From Anaerolineae bacterium (GTDB lineage Bacteria > Chloroflexota > Anaerolineae > Aggregatilineales > Phototrophicaceae), in assembly GCA_023382675.1 (NCBI GenBank), contig JAHDWN010000005.1, positions 1 to 55,396 on the forward strand: a stretch of 55,396 nt of DNA. Reading direction: 5' to 3'. The number at the start of each line of letters is the position of its first letter. Position 1 is the stretch's first letter. Shown here piece by piece: positions 7,676 through 16,677 of the stretch. The notes beneath the pieces were generated by a model. It was not told the DNA's origin. It saw only the letters and a list, made by a program, of their open reading frames with translations, and did no database searches. A program made the translations under genes and the position numbers.

Positions 7676-8344
7676 ATGCCAGAGACGCAGCGCGACGCAA
7701 AGTTTGAGGAGATTAGACAGCTACTTCAACAGCATTATCCCACGCTTCATCTTACTTGTGAGAGCCGTCAATGGCTCATAAAAGGCAGTTTTCCAGTACG
7801 AGCAAACGGAGTAGAGATAGATCACTATCTGATCGCTATACTCATTCCGCAAGGCTTTCCCCGAAATGCGCCCCTTGTAAAAGAACTTGGCGGACGGATA
7901 CAAGAACATCCCGACTGGCATGTTTATCAGGAAGGTTTTCTTTGCCTCTTTTCACCGCTAGAGCGATGGAAGCATTTACCAGAAACCGCCACCATAATCA
8001 CGTATCTGGACGGCGCTCTGAACGATTACTTGTTCAGCCAGACCTATCACGAAAAACATGGAAAGTGGCCGCTTGGGGAACGAGGACATGGCGCGAGAGG
8101 AATTAGGGAATATCTGATAGAAGAGTTGGGTACTGATGATCTATCAGTAATGCGGCGATTTCTGGAATATCTAGGCAAAAAGAAAATACGGGGACAGTGG
8201 AGATGTTATTGCGGAAGCGGGAAGCAAATTCGCTTCTGCCACCTCGCCAAGATTAGCGACTTACACAATAAGATAACGCTTGCTGAGGCGCGGTATGCGT
8301 TACAGGTTCTTGATCGTGCGATGCAACGAAAATTGGTTGAATAA
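7676..8344 (+). CDS. CBASS E2-like protein with SEC-C zinc motif (short type II)
   Basis: 222 residues. The first 130 or so match a prokaryotic E2 (ubiquitin-conjugating-like) fold with candidate catalytic Cys90 in EGFLCLFSPLERW. The C-terminus has a SEC-C type zinc motif (Cys177, Cys179, Cys188, His189 in CYCGSGKQIRFCH). No E1 or JAB gene accompanies it, so the operon is the short, E2-only form of type II CBASS, in which E2 is thought to modify or control the CD-NTase. It is 1 nt downstream of the CD-NTase gene. Domain calls are by motif and context; conjugation activity is inferred. Confidence 0.82.
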   Translation: MPETQRDAKFEEIRQLLQQHYPTLHLTCESRQWLIKGSFPVRANGVEIDHYLIAILIPQGFPRNAPLVKELGGRIQEHPDWHVYQEGFLCLFSPLERWKHLPETATIITYLDGALNDYLFSQTYHEKHGKWPLGERGHGARGIREYLIEELGTDDLSVMRRFLEYLGKKKIRGQWRCYCGSGKQIRFCHLAKISDLHNKITLAEARYALQVLDRAMQRKLVE

Positions 8345-8349
8345 CTCGA

Positions 8350-9021
8350 TTACATCCTGACTGATGGGGCTTCCGGCAGCGGCTCTATCAGCACTTCGTC
8401 ATCATTCTGAGGATTGTTGACCAGCGGCAAAACTTGGTAGGCTTTCATATTCGCCGGATCGTAGGGTTTTAGAAGTGACAAGAGCGCACTAATTGGCGTT
8501 GTGAGCGTTGCCCATTGTTCTTCTATCTCACGCGGTAAAATGACGGGCATTCGGGCATGGATTGGTTTCATTACCTCATTCGGCTCACACGTCAGGATTG
8601 AATAGGTCTTTAGTTCTTTTCCTTCTGCATCTTTCCAGTTATCCCAAATGCCAGCGAAGGAAAACACCGGACGAGATTTTAGCCGGATAAAAAACGGTGT
8701 TTTTGTGCCGTCCGGGTTCTTGCGCCACTCATAGAAGCCCATCGAAGGAACGAGGCAGCGCCGCTTATAAAACGCATCCCGAAAGACCGGACTTTGTTGC
8801 ACGTTTTCCACACGGGCGTTAATCGTTGAGAACTTCACGCGCGGCTCTTTCGACCAGTGAGGAACAAGCCCCCACTTCATCAGTTCAGCGTGATACGGTG
8901 AGTTTTTCAGGATGACCGGAAGGAAGCTGCCCGGCGTAGCGTTGTACGTTGCATGGAAACCAGACGGCGGAGTTAGCCCGTAAGTTCTGAAATCCGAATT
9001 GACGGCGTAGCGGCCACACAT
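8350..9021 (-). CDS. SRAP (YedK/HMCES) abasic-site-binding protein
   Basis: 223 residues, normal family length. It starts MCGRYA with the catalytic Cys2, which crosslinks abasic sites in single-stranded DNA after Met removal. Other family residues are present: NARVEN, GFYEW and HARMPVILP. In this family the protein shields abasic sites in ssDNA during replication and often rides on mobile elements. It is convergent with the CBASS E2 gene, 5 bp apart. A TACAAT -10 box 8 nt before the ATG and no Shine-Dalgarno suggest leaderless transcription. Confidence 0.93.
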   Translation of the reverse strand: MCGRYAVNSDFRTYGLTPPSGFHATYNATPGSFLPVILKNSPYHAELMKWGLVPHWSKEPRVKFSTINARVENVQQSPVFRDAFYKRRCLVPSMGFYEWRKNPDGTKTPFFIRLKSRPVFSFAGIWDNWKDAEGKELKTYSILTCEPNEVMKPIHARMPVILPREIEEQWATLTTPISALLSLLKPYDPANMKAYQVLPLVNNPQNDDEVLIEPLPEAPSVRM

Positions 9022-9060
9022 ACAGGCGTATTGTACACTACTGTGGCAACCAATCTCTAT

Positions 9061-9088
9061 TTGTTCGAGAGGGAAACAGAACTATAAT
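9061..9088 (+). promoter_or_regulatory. Promoter of the PLD-SNF2/methyltransferase operon
   Basis: TTGTTC and a perfect TATAAT are 16 nt apart. The leader to the ATG at 9261 is about 165 nt. It contains a 24-codon frame (9105-9179) that could be a leader peptide, but nothing confirms this. AGAGG at 9251 is the Shine-Dalgarno for 9261. Confidence 0.55.
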
Positions 9089-9260
9089 TTCTAATTAGAG
9101 AGACATGCTTAATGTGAATTGCGTAGAGTTTGTTCCCATTTGCTGTTCATCAATTCGTATTACCCACCAAAAGCTGTAGAGTTTTATCGGTTTACCTTAG
9201 CAAGAGCTAGGCAAAACCCACAATTGGTTTATCCACCATCACTTACTGGCAGAGGTTCTG

Positions 9261-12200
9261 ATGCCCCGGATTTTTGACAACATTGAGCAAGACCTTCTCA
9301 CAGCCCTCCAAGAAACTATAGATGTTGCATTTCGCGCTGATTTTTGCGTCGGCTACTTTAACTTGCGTGGTTGGCGAGGGATTACACCATACATTGAAAA
9401 ACTTGAAGGCGGCAACGGGCGAAACTGCCGCGTACTGGTCGGAATGCAGCGCCTCCCCCAAGAGGAAGTGCGCGAACTCATGCGCCAATTCAAGGACAAC
9501 CAAACCATTGATAATCAGACGGCGCTCAGACTGAAGAAGCGATTGGCGGAAGAATTTCGCCAGCAATTGACAGTCGGTATTCCCACAAACGCCGATGAAG
9601 CCGGATTGCGACAACTTGCCGCTCAAATCCGCGCGGGTAAAGTTGTGGTCAAGCTCTTTCTCCGCTCTCTACACGCCAAACTCTACTTGCTCCATCGTAA
9701 TGACCGCATCAATCCTATCGTTGGCTATCTGGGCAGCAGTAACCTAACGTTGGCAGGACTACGGGATAACTACGAACTGAACGTTGATGTCCTTGATGGA
9801 GATGCCTGCAAAAAATTAGGACAGTGGTTTGAAGACCGCTGGACAGACCGCTGGTGCATTGATATTTCGGAAGAACTGGTCAACATTATCGAACAAAGTT
9901 GGGCGCGGGAAGACCTTATTCCTCCCTACCACATTTACGTCAAAATGGCGTATCACCTGTCGCATGAAGCCCGTGACGGTCTATCAAAATTTCGCATCCC
10001 ACCTGATTTCGGGCAAAAACTATTCGACTTTCAGGCGGCAGCCGTCAAAATTGCAGCCCATCATCTCAACAAGCGCGGCGGTGTCCTGATTGGAGACGTG
10101 GTAGGGTTGGGCAAAACCCTGATGGCAACCGCGCTCGCACGTATTTTTGAAGATGATTTTGGTCTTGATACCCTCATCATTTGCCCAAAGAACCTTGTCC
10201 CAATGTGGGAGGATTACCGAGAACAGTATCGCCTTCGCGCCCGGATATTGCCCATTAGCCTAGTCCATCGAGAGTTGCCTAACATGCGGCGACACCGATT
10301 GGTCATCATTGACGAGAGCCATAACTTACGCAACCGTGAAGGGCAGCGTTATCGGGCGATACAGGAATATGTTTATGCCAACGAAAGCATGTGCATTTTG
10401 CTTTCGGCGACACCGTATAACAAGACCTACCTTGACCTGTCAAACCAACTTCGATTGTTCGTAACGCCTGACGAGGACATCGGCATTCGCCCAGAACAGC
10501 TATTGCGTGAGATGGGTGAAACAGAGTTCATACGCCAGCACCAAGCGCCACTTCGTTCCCTAGCGGCTTTCGAGTATAGCCCATATGCAGACGACTGGCG
10601 GGAATTGATGCGGCTGTATATGGTGCGCCGCACCCGCAGCTTTATCCAAGATAACTACGCCGAGACCGACCCTGAAAACGGGCGCAGATACCTGACATTT
10701 GAGGATGGCTCACGATCTTACTTTCCGATACGCATTCCCCGGACAGTGAAGTTTTCGATTGACGAGACCAACCCTCATGACCAGTACGCCAGTCTATTTG
10801 CCCCAGATGTTGTAGATACTATCAATCATCTCAATTTGCCGCGTTATGGTCTGGGGAATTACATTTCCAGCACAGCACGAGACAGAGCGACGGACACAGA
10901 GATCAAGCAGCTTGACGATCTTTCCCGCGCTGGAAAACGGCTGATGGGTTTTTCGCGGACAAATCTGTTCAAACGACTGGAAAGCAGTGGGCAGGCATTC
11001 ATTCAGTCTGTCGAGCGACATATCCTACGCAACCTCATTTACCTCCACGCCATTGATAACAAGCTGGATTTGCCCATTGGGACGCAGGATGTCGGCGCAT
11101 TAGATAGTCGCACCAGCGACCTTGATCCAGACAGTCCGCTCAGTTTCTTGGCTGATGACGATCAGAATAACGAGGCGATACCAGTAATAAATGCAGTACG
11201 CTCGGCAGCCGACTTTGAGAAACTGGCAGCCACCGTTTACGGCAGTTATACCCGTCAATACCGCCGACGCTTCAAGTGGTTACGCGCCGAACTTTTCACC
11301 AAGCGCCTCGCCAAAGAACTGCGAGAAGACGCCCAGGCGCTCCTACAAGTGTTGAATTCTTGCGGTCAGTGGGAAATTGCACAGGACGCCAAGCTGAATG
11401 CGCTGGTAGACCTTTTGACGGTACAACACCCGAACGAGAAAGTGCTAGTGTTTACCCAATTTGCCGATACCGTGAGTTACTTGGAGCAGCAGCTTCAGCG
11501 ACACGGCATCCAACATTTAGCCGGGGTGACAGGCAATTCGGATAATCCGACAGCCCTAGCACATCACTTCAGTCCGGTAAGCAACGATAAGCGGCATATA
11601 GTTGCCTCGAAAGATGAACTTCGCGTCCTTATCGCTACTGATGTGCTTTCCGAAGGTCAAAACCTCCAAGACTGTCACATCATTGTCAATTACGACCTTC
11701 CCTGGGCAATTATCCGTCTCATCCAGCGGGCGGGACGTGTTGATCGTATCGGGCAGCAAGCCACCGACATCTTGTGCTACACATTCCTACCTGCTGACGG
11801 TGTAGAGCGAATTATTCGTCTTCGCGCCCGTGTTCGCCAGCGGTTGCAGGAAAACGCTGAGGTGGTTGGCACAGATGAGGCGTTCTTTGAGGACGACCAA
11901 AATCAGGCGGCAATCCTCAACCTCTACAACGAAAAGGCGGGCATTCTGGACGGCGAGGAAGATAGTGAGGTTGACCTTGCCTCTTATGCGTACCAGATTT
12001 GGAAGAATGCAATTACGCTTGACCCTCGCCTAGCAAAAACCATTCCGCAACTGCCTTCGGTAGTCTTCAGTACCCGTCCGCACATTCCCTATCCCGGCGC
12101 ACCAGAGGGCGTGCTGGTCTACATGCGGACGGCAGAGGGAAACGACGCGCTCGCGTGGATTGACCGCAACGGCGAGAGCGTCACTGAATCGCAATTTGCC

Positions 12201-12650
12201 ATATTAAAAGCGGCAGAATGCTACCCGGATATGCCTGCTCTCCCCCGTGATGAACACCATCATGAATTGGTACAAGCCGGACTGGTACAGATTATGAGGG
12301 ATGAACGCTCAGTAGGGGGACAGCTTGGGCGTCCAAGCGGAGCGCGTTTCCGCACGTATGAACGGCTTCAACGATTTACGACACAGCTTAAAGGAACATT
12401 ATTTGAAGCCAGTTACGAAGAGAAGGGACTATTCCAAGCTGTAGATGAGATTTATCGCTTCCCTTTGCGCCAGTCGGCGGTAGACGCGCTTAACCGCCAT
12501 CTCCGCAGCGGCATCAACGACGAGGAGCTTGCAGAGTTAGTGATGAACCTGCGAGCCGATGGTCGCTTGTGTGTAGTCGAAGAAGAAGAGCAAACGCAAG
12601 AACCTCGCATCATTTGTTCGTTGGGACTTTCAGCAACAGGACGAGAATAA
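9261..12650 (+). CDS. PLD-domain SNF2-type helicase/translocase (defence-associated)
   Basis: 1129 residues. A phospholipase-D-like nuclease module comes first (His138-x-Lys140 in LHAKLYLL, then GSSN at 158-161). A SNF2-type ATPase follows: Walker A in VVGLGKT (about 283), DESHN (about 351), SATPYNK (about 383), and helicase-C motifs with TDVLSEGQNLQ and RAGRVDRIGQ (about 823). The PLD motif has one HxK and lacks the usual Asp eight residues on. The stop abuts the methyltransferase ATG (TAAATG), so the two genes act together. Such pairing is typical of DNA-modification-based phage defence (type I, ISP or DISARM-like). The exact system type is not recognised. Confidence 0.85.
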   Translation: MPRIFDNIEQDLLTALQETIDVAFRADFCVGYFNLRGWRGITPYIEKLEGGNGRNCRVLVGMQRLPQEEVRELMRQFKDNQTIDNQTALRLKKRLAEEFRQQLTVGIPTNADEAGLRQLAAQIRAGKVVVKLFLRSLHAKLYLLHRNDRINPIVGYLGSSNLTLAGLRDNYELNVDVLDGDACKKLGQWFEDRWTDRWCIDISEELVNIIEQSWAREDLIPPYHIYVKMAYHLSHEARDGLSKFRIPPDFGQKLFDFQAAAVKIAAHHLNKRGGVLIGDVVGLGKTLMATALARIFEDDFGLDTLIICPKNLVPMWEDYREQYRLRARILPISLVHRELPNMRRHRLVIIDESHNLRNREGQRYRAIQEYVYANESMCILLSATPYNKTYLDLSNQLRLFVTPDEDIGIRPEQLLREMGETEFIRQHQAPLRSLAAFEYSPYADDWRELMRLYMVRRTRSFIQDNYAETDPENGRRYLTFEDGSRSYFPIRIPRTVKFSIDETNPHDQYASLFAPDVVDTINHLNLPRYGLGNYISSTARDRATDTEIKQLDDLSRAGKRLMGFSRTNLFKRLESSGQAFIQSVERHILRNLIYLHAIDNKLDLPIGTQDVGALDSRTSDLDPDSPLSFLADDDQNNEAIPVINAVRSAADFEKLAATVYGSYTRQYRRRFKWLRAELFTKRLAKELREDAQALLQVLNSCGQWEIAQDAKLNALVDLLTVQHPNEKVLVFTQFADTVSYLEQQLQRHGIQHLAGVTGNSDNPTALAHHFSPVSNDKRHIVASKDELRVLIATDVLSEGQNLQDCHIIVNYDLPWAIIRLIQRAGRVDRIGQQATDILCYTFLPADGVERIIRLRARVRQRLQENAEVVGTDEAFFEDDQNQAAILNLYNEKAGILDGEEDSEVDLASYAYQIWKNAITLDPRLAKTIPQLPSVVFSTRPHIPYPGAPEGVLVYMRTAEGNDALAWIDRNGESVTESQFAILKAAECYPDMPALPRDEHHHELVQAGLVQIMRDERSVGGQLGRPSGARFRTYERLQRFTTQLKGTLFEASYEEKGLFQAVDEIYRFPLRQSAVDALNRHLRSGINDEELAELVMNLRADGRLCVVEEEEQTQEPRIICSLGLSATGRE

Positions 12651-15600
12651 ATGGCTTTTTACCTCGCGGTGATCCGCCGATACATCCAGGCGTTTGATTT
12701 CCAGACTTTGTTTAACTACTTAGGTTGGGACAATCATCAAGGACAGCTAGTAATTCCGCTCGACGGTCAGCAGATAGCTTTGTCTGCGGTTGCCGAGAAG
12801 CGTGGCATGGTTGTCTATCGCTGCAACACGTTATTGGACTATTCGCGGCGTACTAAAGTCGAGCGGCAGGTTGCCAAATCCACGTTCGAGCATCTGATTG
12901 TCTACACCGATGGTCAGAGAGAGCAAATTTGGCAGTGGGTACGACGTGAGGTAGGCAAGCCGCTTGCCAACCGTGAGCGCCGTTTCTACCGAGGACAGAC
13001 GGGCGAAAATATTGCCCAAGCTCTCACCAAAATAGCGTTCAGTTTTGATGAAGAAGAGGCGCTGACGTTGGTTGATGTGACCAGCCGTATGCGGGCTACT
13101 TTCGATCTAGAGCCTGTGACACGGCGCTTCTATGACCGCTTCCAACGCCAACACGACGCATTTCTTGCCTTCATTGAGGGCATCCCGGATGAGGATTTGC
13201 AGCAGTGGTATGCGTCGGTGATGCTTAATCGCCTGATGTTTATCTACTTCGTACAGAAAAAGGGCTTCCTAGACGGAGACGTGGATTACCTTCGCAATCA
13301 TTTGGAACAGGTTGAGGGTAACTTCTATCGAGATTTTCTCTGCCCCCTGTTTTTCGACGGCTTCGCATCGAAAGAACACCCACAAGAAATTCGACGGTTG
13401 CTCGGCGATGTGCCATACCTCAACGGTGGGTTGTTCATGCGACATCAAATCGAAGAACTGTACGGCGAAGCAATCCAGATCGAGAATATTGCCTTTGAAA
13501 AGCTCTTTGACTTTTTTGATGACTACCGTTGGCATTTGGACGAGCGTCCGCTGCGAAACGACAACGAAATCAACCCTGATGTATTGGGCTATATCTTCGA
13601 GAAGTACATCAATCAGAAGCAGATGGGCGCGTACTACACCAAAGAGGATATTACCGACTATATCAGCAAGAATACGGTCATTCCTTTCTTATTCGACGAG
13701 GCGAGCAAAGCGGTAAAAATTGCATTTGAGGGTGAGCATACGCTTTGGGATTTGCTAACCGAGAACCCTGACCGCTACATCTATCCGGCGGTGCAGCGCG
13801 GCGTAGAATACGATCTGCCGGAGAATATTGCTATCGGACTGGATGACGTAAGCCAGCGCGGGGCTTGGAACACACCTGCTCCATCTGACTATGCCTTGCC
13901 CGCTGAAATTTGGCGTGAAGTGGTTGATCGCCGGAAACGCTACGCCGAGATTAGTGACAAATTGGCAAGGAGCGAAGTCCGGCATATCAACGATTTAATT
14001 ACCCTCAACCTTGACATTCGGCAGTTCGCGCAGGATGTGATTGACTACACCGACAGCGCCGATGTCGTGCGTGCTTTCTGGAAAGCGATCAACCGTGTAA
14101 CAGTCCTTGACCCAACTTGCGGCAGCGGCGCGTTTCTCTTCGCGGCATTGAACATCCTTGAGCCGTTGTATGAAGCCTGTCTGGAACGTATGGAAGGCTT
14201 TGTCGCTGAATTGGAGCGGAGCGGCGGCTACCCACAGAGTTACAATGACTTCCGCGAGGTGCTGGCGCGTATTGACCAGCACCCCAACCGCCGTTACTTT
14301 ATCCTCAAGAGTATTATCGTCAACAACCTATTTGGCGTGGACATCATGGAGGAAGCTGTTGAAATCTGCAAGTTGCGACTGTTCCTCAAGTTGGTGGCTC
14401 AGGTGGACGACAAGAGCAAAATTGAACCACTGCCAGATATAGATTTCAATATTCGAGCCGGAAATACGCTGGTCGGTTTTGCGACGCGCGATCAAATACA
14501 GGGAAATCTTTTTGCTCAGGCTGTACTACCGCAGATTGAAGTGTTAACTGGGACGCTCAATACGTTTCGTAAGGAGCAACTTGCAGGCAATGTCAGCCCG
14601 GAAACAATGACTGAGTTGAAGTCACACATTCAACAGAAAATAAACGAGATTGTAGATGTACTAGATAAAGCACTTGCCCCTATACACGGCTTCGGTACAG
14701 ATCAGGTTGCGCGCTTCCGCGACACCCACAAACCATTTCACTGGTTTGCCGAGTTCTACGGCGTGTTGAATAGTGGGGGCTTTGATGTGATTATCGGTAA
14801 TCCACCGTATGCGACCCTTAACTCAGTTAAGGAATACTCCGTAATTGGTTATAAGACAACTACTACTCGCAATCTTTATCCGTTGGTTTTAGAAAGATGC
14901 CTTCCATTAGCTGTCACTGAAGGCAGATCGGGATATATTGTTCCAGTCTCTTCTATTTCGACAGATGGTTACAGCACCTTGCAGGAAATAGTATTCCAAT
15001 ATTGTCTACATGCTAGTTCATTCGATGACAGACCAGCACGGCTATTTGAGGGTTTAGAACACATACAGCTCACAATTTGGCTAATCCAAAATCGTCCAAA
15101 TACTGAAGGCAAGTATCATACTACAGAGTGTTTTAGGTGGAGTTCTGTCGAGCGAGAGCATCTGTTTTCAAGGCTTGAATATCAAGAAGTCGAGACAACT
15201 CGTATTGAGAATACTCTACCGAAAATTAGCAGCCATTATGAGCAGTCATTGTTGGAAAGGGTATTCTCAGATCAGGCTATTATCGGACACCAAATGGTGA
15301 AACGCGGGAAATACAGCGTTTATTACTCAAGAAAAGTGCATAACTTTTTGCAGGCATTAGATTTTGTGCCGGAGGTTTATGATGGTGACGATAAACTTCG
15401 CGCCCCTTCTGAACTTAAAGAACTTCGATTTTCTGAAGCGTTCCAATCTGACGTGATTTTCTGTCTGTTGAATTCCACATTGTTTAGATGGTTCATAAAT
15501 GTATTCTCAGATTGCCGTCACGTAAATAAGCGAGAGGTCGAGGGCTTCCCAATAAATCTTCAGAAAGCAAGCAGTGAAGAAGGCTGGCAGCACCTTGCGG

Positions 15601-15839
15601 AAGTATTGTCTGACAACCTAAAGTCAACCTCTGAGTTCAGGACGATGAGATTTTCACATGACACATTGCGTATCCAGTGTATTATTCCAAAACTCTCCAA
15701 GCCTATCATTGATGATATTGACTACTTGCTAGCTCGACACTACGGCTTTACGGACGAAGAACTGGACTTCATCATCAACTACGACATTAAATATCGTTTG
15801 GGCGATGATCTGGATGGCGATGAGGGAGATGGGGAATGA
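12651..15839 (+). CDS. Eco57I/PglX-like N6-adenine DNA methyltransferase
   Basis: 1062 residues. A long N-terminal region (about 1-310) precedes the helical YYTKEDITDYI block. The methyltransferase core has motif I DPTCGSGAF (about 485) and motif IV NPPYA (about 716), which define an adenine-N6 enzyme. The C-terminal 300 or so residues would hold the target-recognition domain; their DNA (about 14820-15700) is visibly richer in A+T than the rest of the gene, suggesting domain exchange. It starts directly after the translocase stop. It probably marks self DNA so that the PLD-SNF2 partner attacks unmodified DNA; this role is inferred from the pairing. Confidence 0.88.
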   Translation: MAFYLAVIRRYIQAFDFQTLFNYLGWDNHQGQLVIPLDGQQIALSAVAEKRGMVVYRCNTLLDYSRRTKVERQVAKSTFEHLIVYTDGQREQIWQWVRREVGKPLANRERRFYRGQTGENIAQALTKIAFSFDEEEALTLVDVTSRMRATFDLEPVTRRFYDRFQRQHDAFLAFIEGIPDEDLQQWYASVMLNRLMFIYFVQKKGFLDGDVDYLRNHLEQVEGNFYRDFLCPLFFDGFASKEHPQEIRRLLGDVPYLNGGLFMRHQIEELYGEAIQIENIAFEKLFDFFDDYRWHLDERPLRNDNEINPDVLGYIFEKYINQKQMGAYYTKEDITDYISKNTVIPFLFDEASKAVKIAFEGEHTLWDLLTENPDRYIYPAVQRGVEYDLPENIAIGLDDVSQRGAWNTPAPSDYALPAEIWREVVDRRKRYAEISDKLARSEVRHINDLITLNLDIRQFAQDVIDYTDSADVVRAFWKAINRVTVLDPTCGSGAFLFAALNILEPLYEACLERMEGFVAELERSGGYPQSYNDFREVLARIDQHPNRRYFILKSIIVNNLFGVDIMEEAVEICKLRLFLKLVAQVDDKSKIEPLPDIDFNIRAGNTLVGFATRDQIQGNLFAQAVLPQIEVLTGTLNTFRKEQLAGNVSPETMTELKSHIQQKINEIVDVLDKALAPIHGFGTDQVARFRDTHKPFHWFAEFYGVLNSGGFDVIIGNPPYATLNSVKEYSVIGYKTTTTRNLYPLVLERCLPLAVTEGRSGYIVPVSSISTDGYSTLQEIVFQYCLHASSFDDRPARLFEGLEHIQLTIWLIQNRPNTEGKYHTTECFRWSSVEREHLFSRLEYQEVETTRIENTLPKISSHYEQSLLERVFSDQAIIGHQMVKRGKYSVYYSRKVHNFLQALDFVPEVYDGDDKLRAPSELKELRFSEAFQSDVIFCLLNSTLFRWFINVFSDCRHVNKREVEGFPINLQKASSEEGWQHLAEVLSDNLKSTSEFRTMRFSHDTLRIQCIIPKLSKPIIDDIDYLLARHYGFTDEELDFIINYDIKYRLGDDLDGDEGDGE

Positions 15840-15933
15840 GCGGGTACTAAAACAAATCGTCAATCTAGCCCGCATGTTTGTGCGAATTTTCCATACTGTT
15901 GATTGCGTCACATGGGTACTGTAGTATGAGGTT

Positions 15934-16149
15934 ATGGCATCGCCCGAACGTCCCGAACAAAATAGCTCTCCCTCCCCAACTAAGGATGAACTTGAAAGGA
16001 CACTGGCGGACATAGACCGCCAGTTGGAATTAGCGGACGAGAATGAAAATACCATTGAACGCTTCTACAAATGCGATCAACTTTTGGAACAGCGAGACGA
16101 GCTACAGGCTGAAATTGATCTAGCTACTTCCCCACCTGAAACCCCCTAA
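15934..16149 (+). CDS. Small acidic coiled-coil-like protein
   Basis: 71 residues with a disordered Pro/Ser-rich N-terminus and a charged helix with coiled-coil character (LERTLADIDRQLELADENEN, then FYKCDQLLEQRDELQAEIDL). No known family. It lies 94 nt after the methyltransferase. Amino-acid composition supports a real gene, but it has no clear Shine-Dalgarno. Confidence 0.55.
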   Translation: MASPERPEQNSSPSPTKDELERTLADIDRQLELADENENTIERFYKCDQLLEQRDELQAEIDLATSPPETP

Positions 16150-16289
16150 CTCGTCGCACAATCTCCAAAAAGCGGCGTCTCACCAGCCTCACAGAAAAAT
16201 TGTCAGAGGGCAATAACTGGAAATTCAAGGCAAGCGGCACAGAGAGGAAAAGCCGTATAGTCTACAAAAGAGGCTTATTTACTATCGGC
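16150..16289. other. Short non-coding gap
   Basis: No frame, repeat or promoter that I can support. It separates the small plus-strand ORF from the two minus-strand membrane peptides. Confidence 0.4.
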
Positions 16290-16373
16290 TTATTTGTCGT
16301 GGATGACAATGTAACTGATGACTGCACCCGCAGCCAGGACGCCGAGCAAGAGAACAAGTAGCGAACCGTTCAT
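16290..16373 (-). CDS. 27-residue single-helix membrane peptide
   Basis: It reads MNGSLLVLLLGVLAAGAVIS and then YIVIHDK, one hydrophobic helix with a charged end. A strong Shine-Dalgarno (AAGGGGGTGAT) overlaps the stop codon of the upstream 65-residue membrane protein, so the two are translationally coupled. The same AAAGGGGGTGAT signal precedes the small gene at 20299. Function unknown. Confidence 0.6.
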   Translation of the reverse strand: MNGSLLVLLLGVLAAGAVISYIVIHDK

Positions 16374-16380
16374 ATATCCA

Positions 16381-16578
16381 TCACCCCCTTTTCATGATTT
16401 GATACCCGCAGAAATACAGTCCTACAAAAATGGCTATCCCGACACCCGCAATAGCTAAATTCTCAGGGCGATCAGAAATAATCTGACCGACCACGAGCGC
16501 TGCTAATACGAGGTTTCCTAGCTCCATCAGCTTTTCCGCAATTCGCCCGCGTTCGTCTGAACTTAGCTTCCGTATCAT
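16381..16578 (-). CDS. Small two-helix membrane protein
   Basis: 65 residues with an amphipathic N-terminus (RKLSSDERGRIAEKLMELG) and two hydrophobic helices (VLAALVVGQII and AIAGVGIAIFVGLYFCGY). An extended -10 (TGC-TATGAT at 16587-16595, minus strand) sits 8 nt before the ATG without a Shine-Dalgarno, suggesting a leaderless message. The 27-residue peptide gene follows directly. Function unknown. Confidence 0.6.
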   Translation of the reverse strand: MIRKLSSDERGRIAEKLMELGNLVLAALVVGQIISDRPENLAIAGVGIAIFVGLYFCGYQIMKRG

Positions 16579-16665
16579 GTGAGAACATCATAGCATATCG
16601 GCACAACCGAACAGCCATCCCATTTCTATTTCGTCCGGCGAATATTTGGGTTGCCTGTACTCTGC

Positions 16666-16671
16666 TACACT
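16666..16671 (+). promoter_or_regulatory. Leaderless extended -10 of the primase gene
   Basis: TGC-TACACT lies 6 nt before the ATG at 16678, with no Shine-Dalgarno for that start. No good -35 is seen, as expected for an extended -10. Confidence 0.4.
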
Positions 16672-16677
16672 GTGAAC

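Noticed and set aside
9105-9179. 24-codon frame in the long leader of the PLD-SNF2 gene
   Set aside because: It could be a leader peptide, but it has only a weak, close Shine-Dalgarno and no attenuator hairpins.
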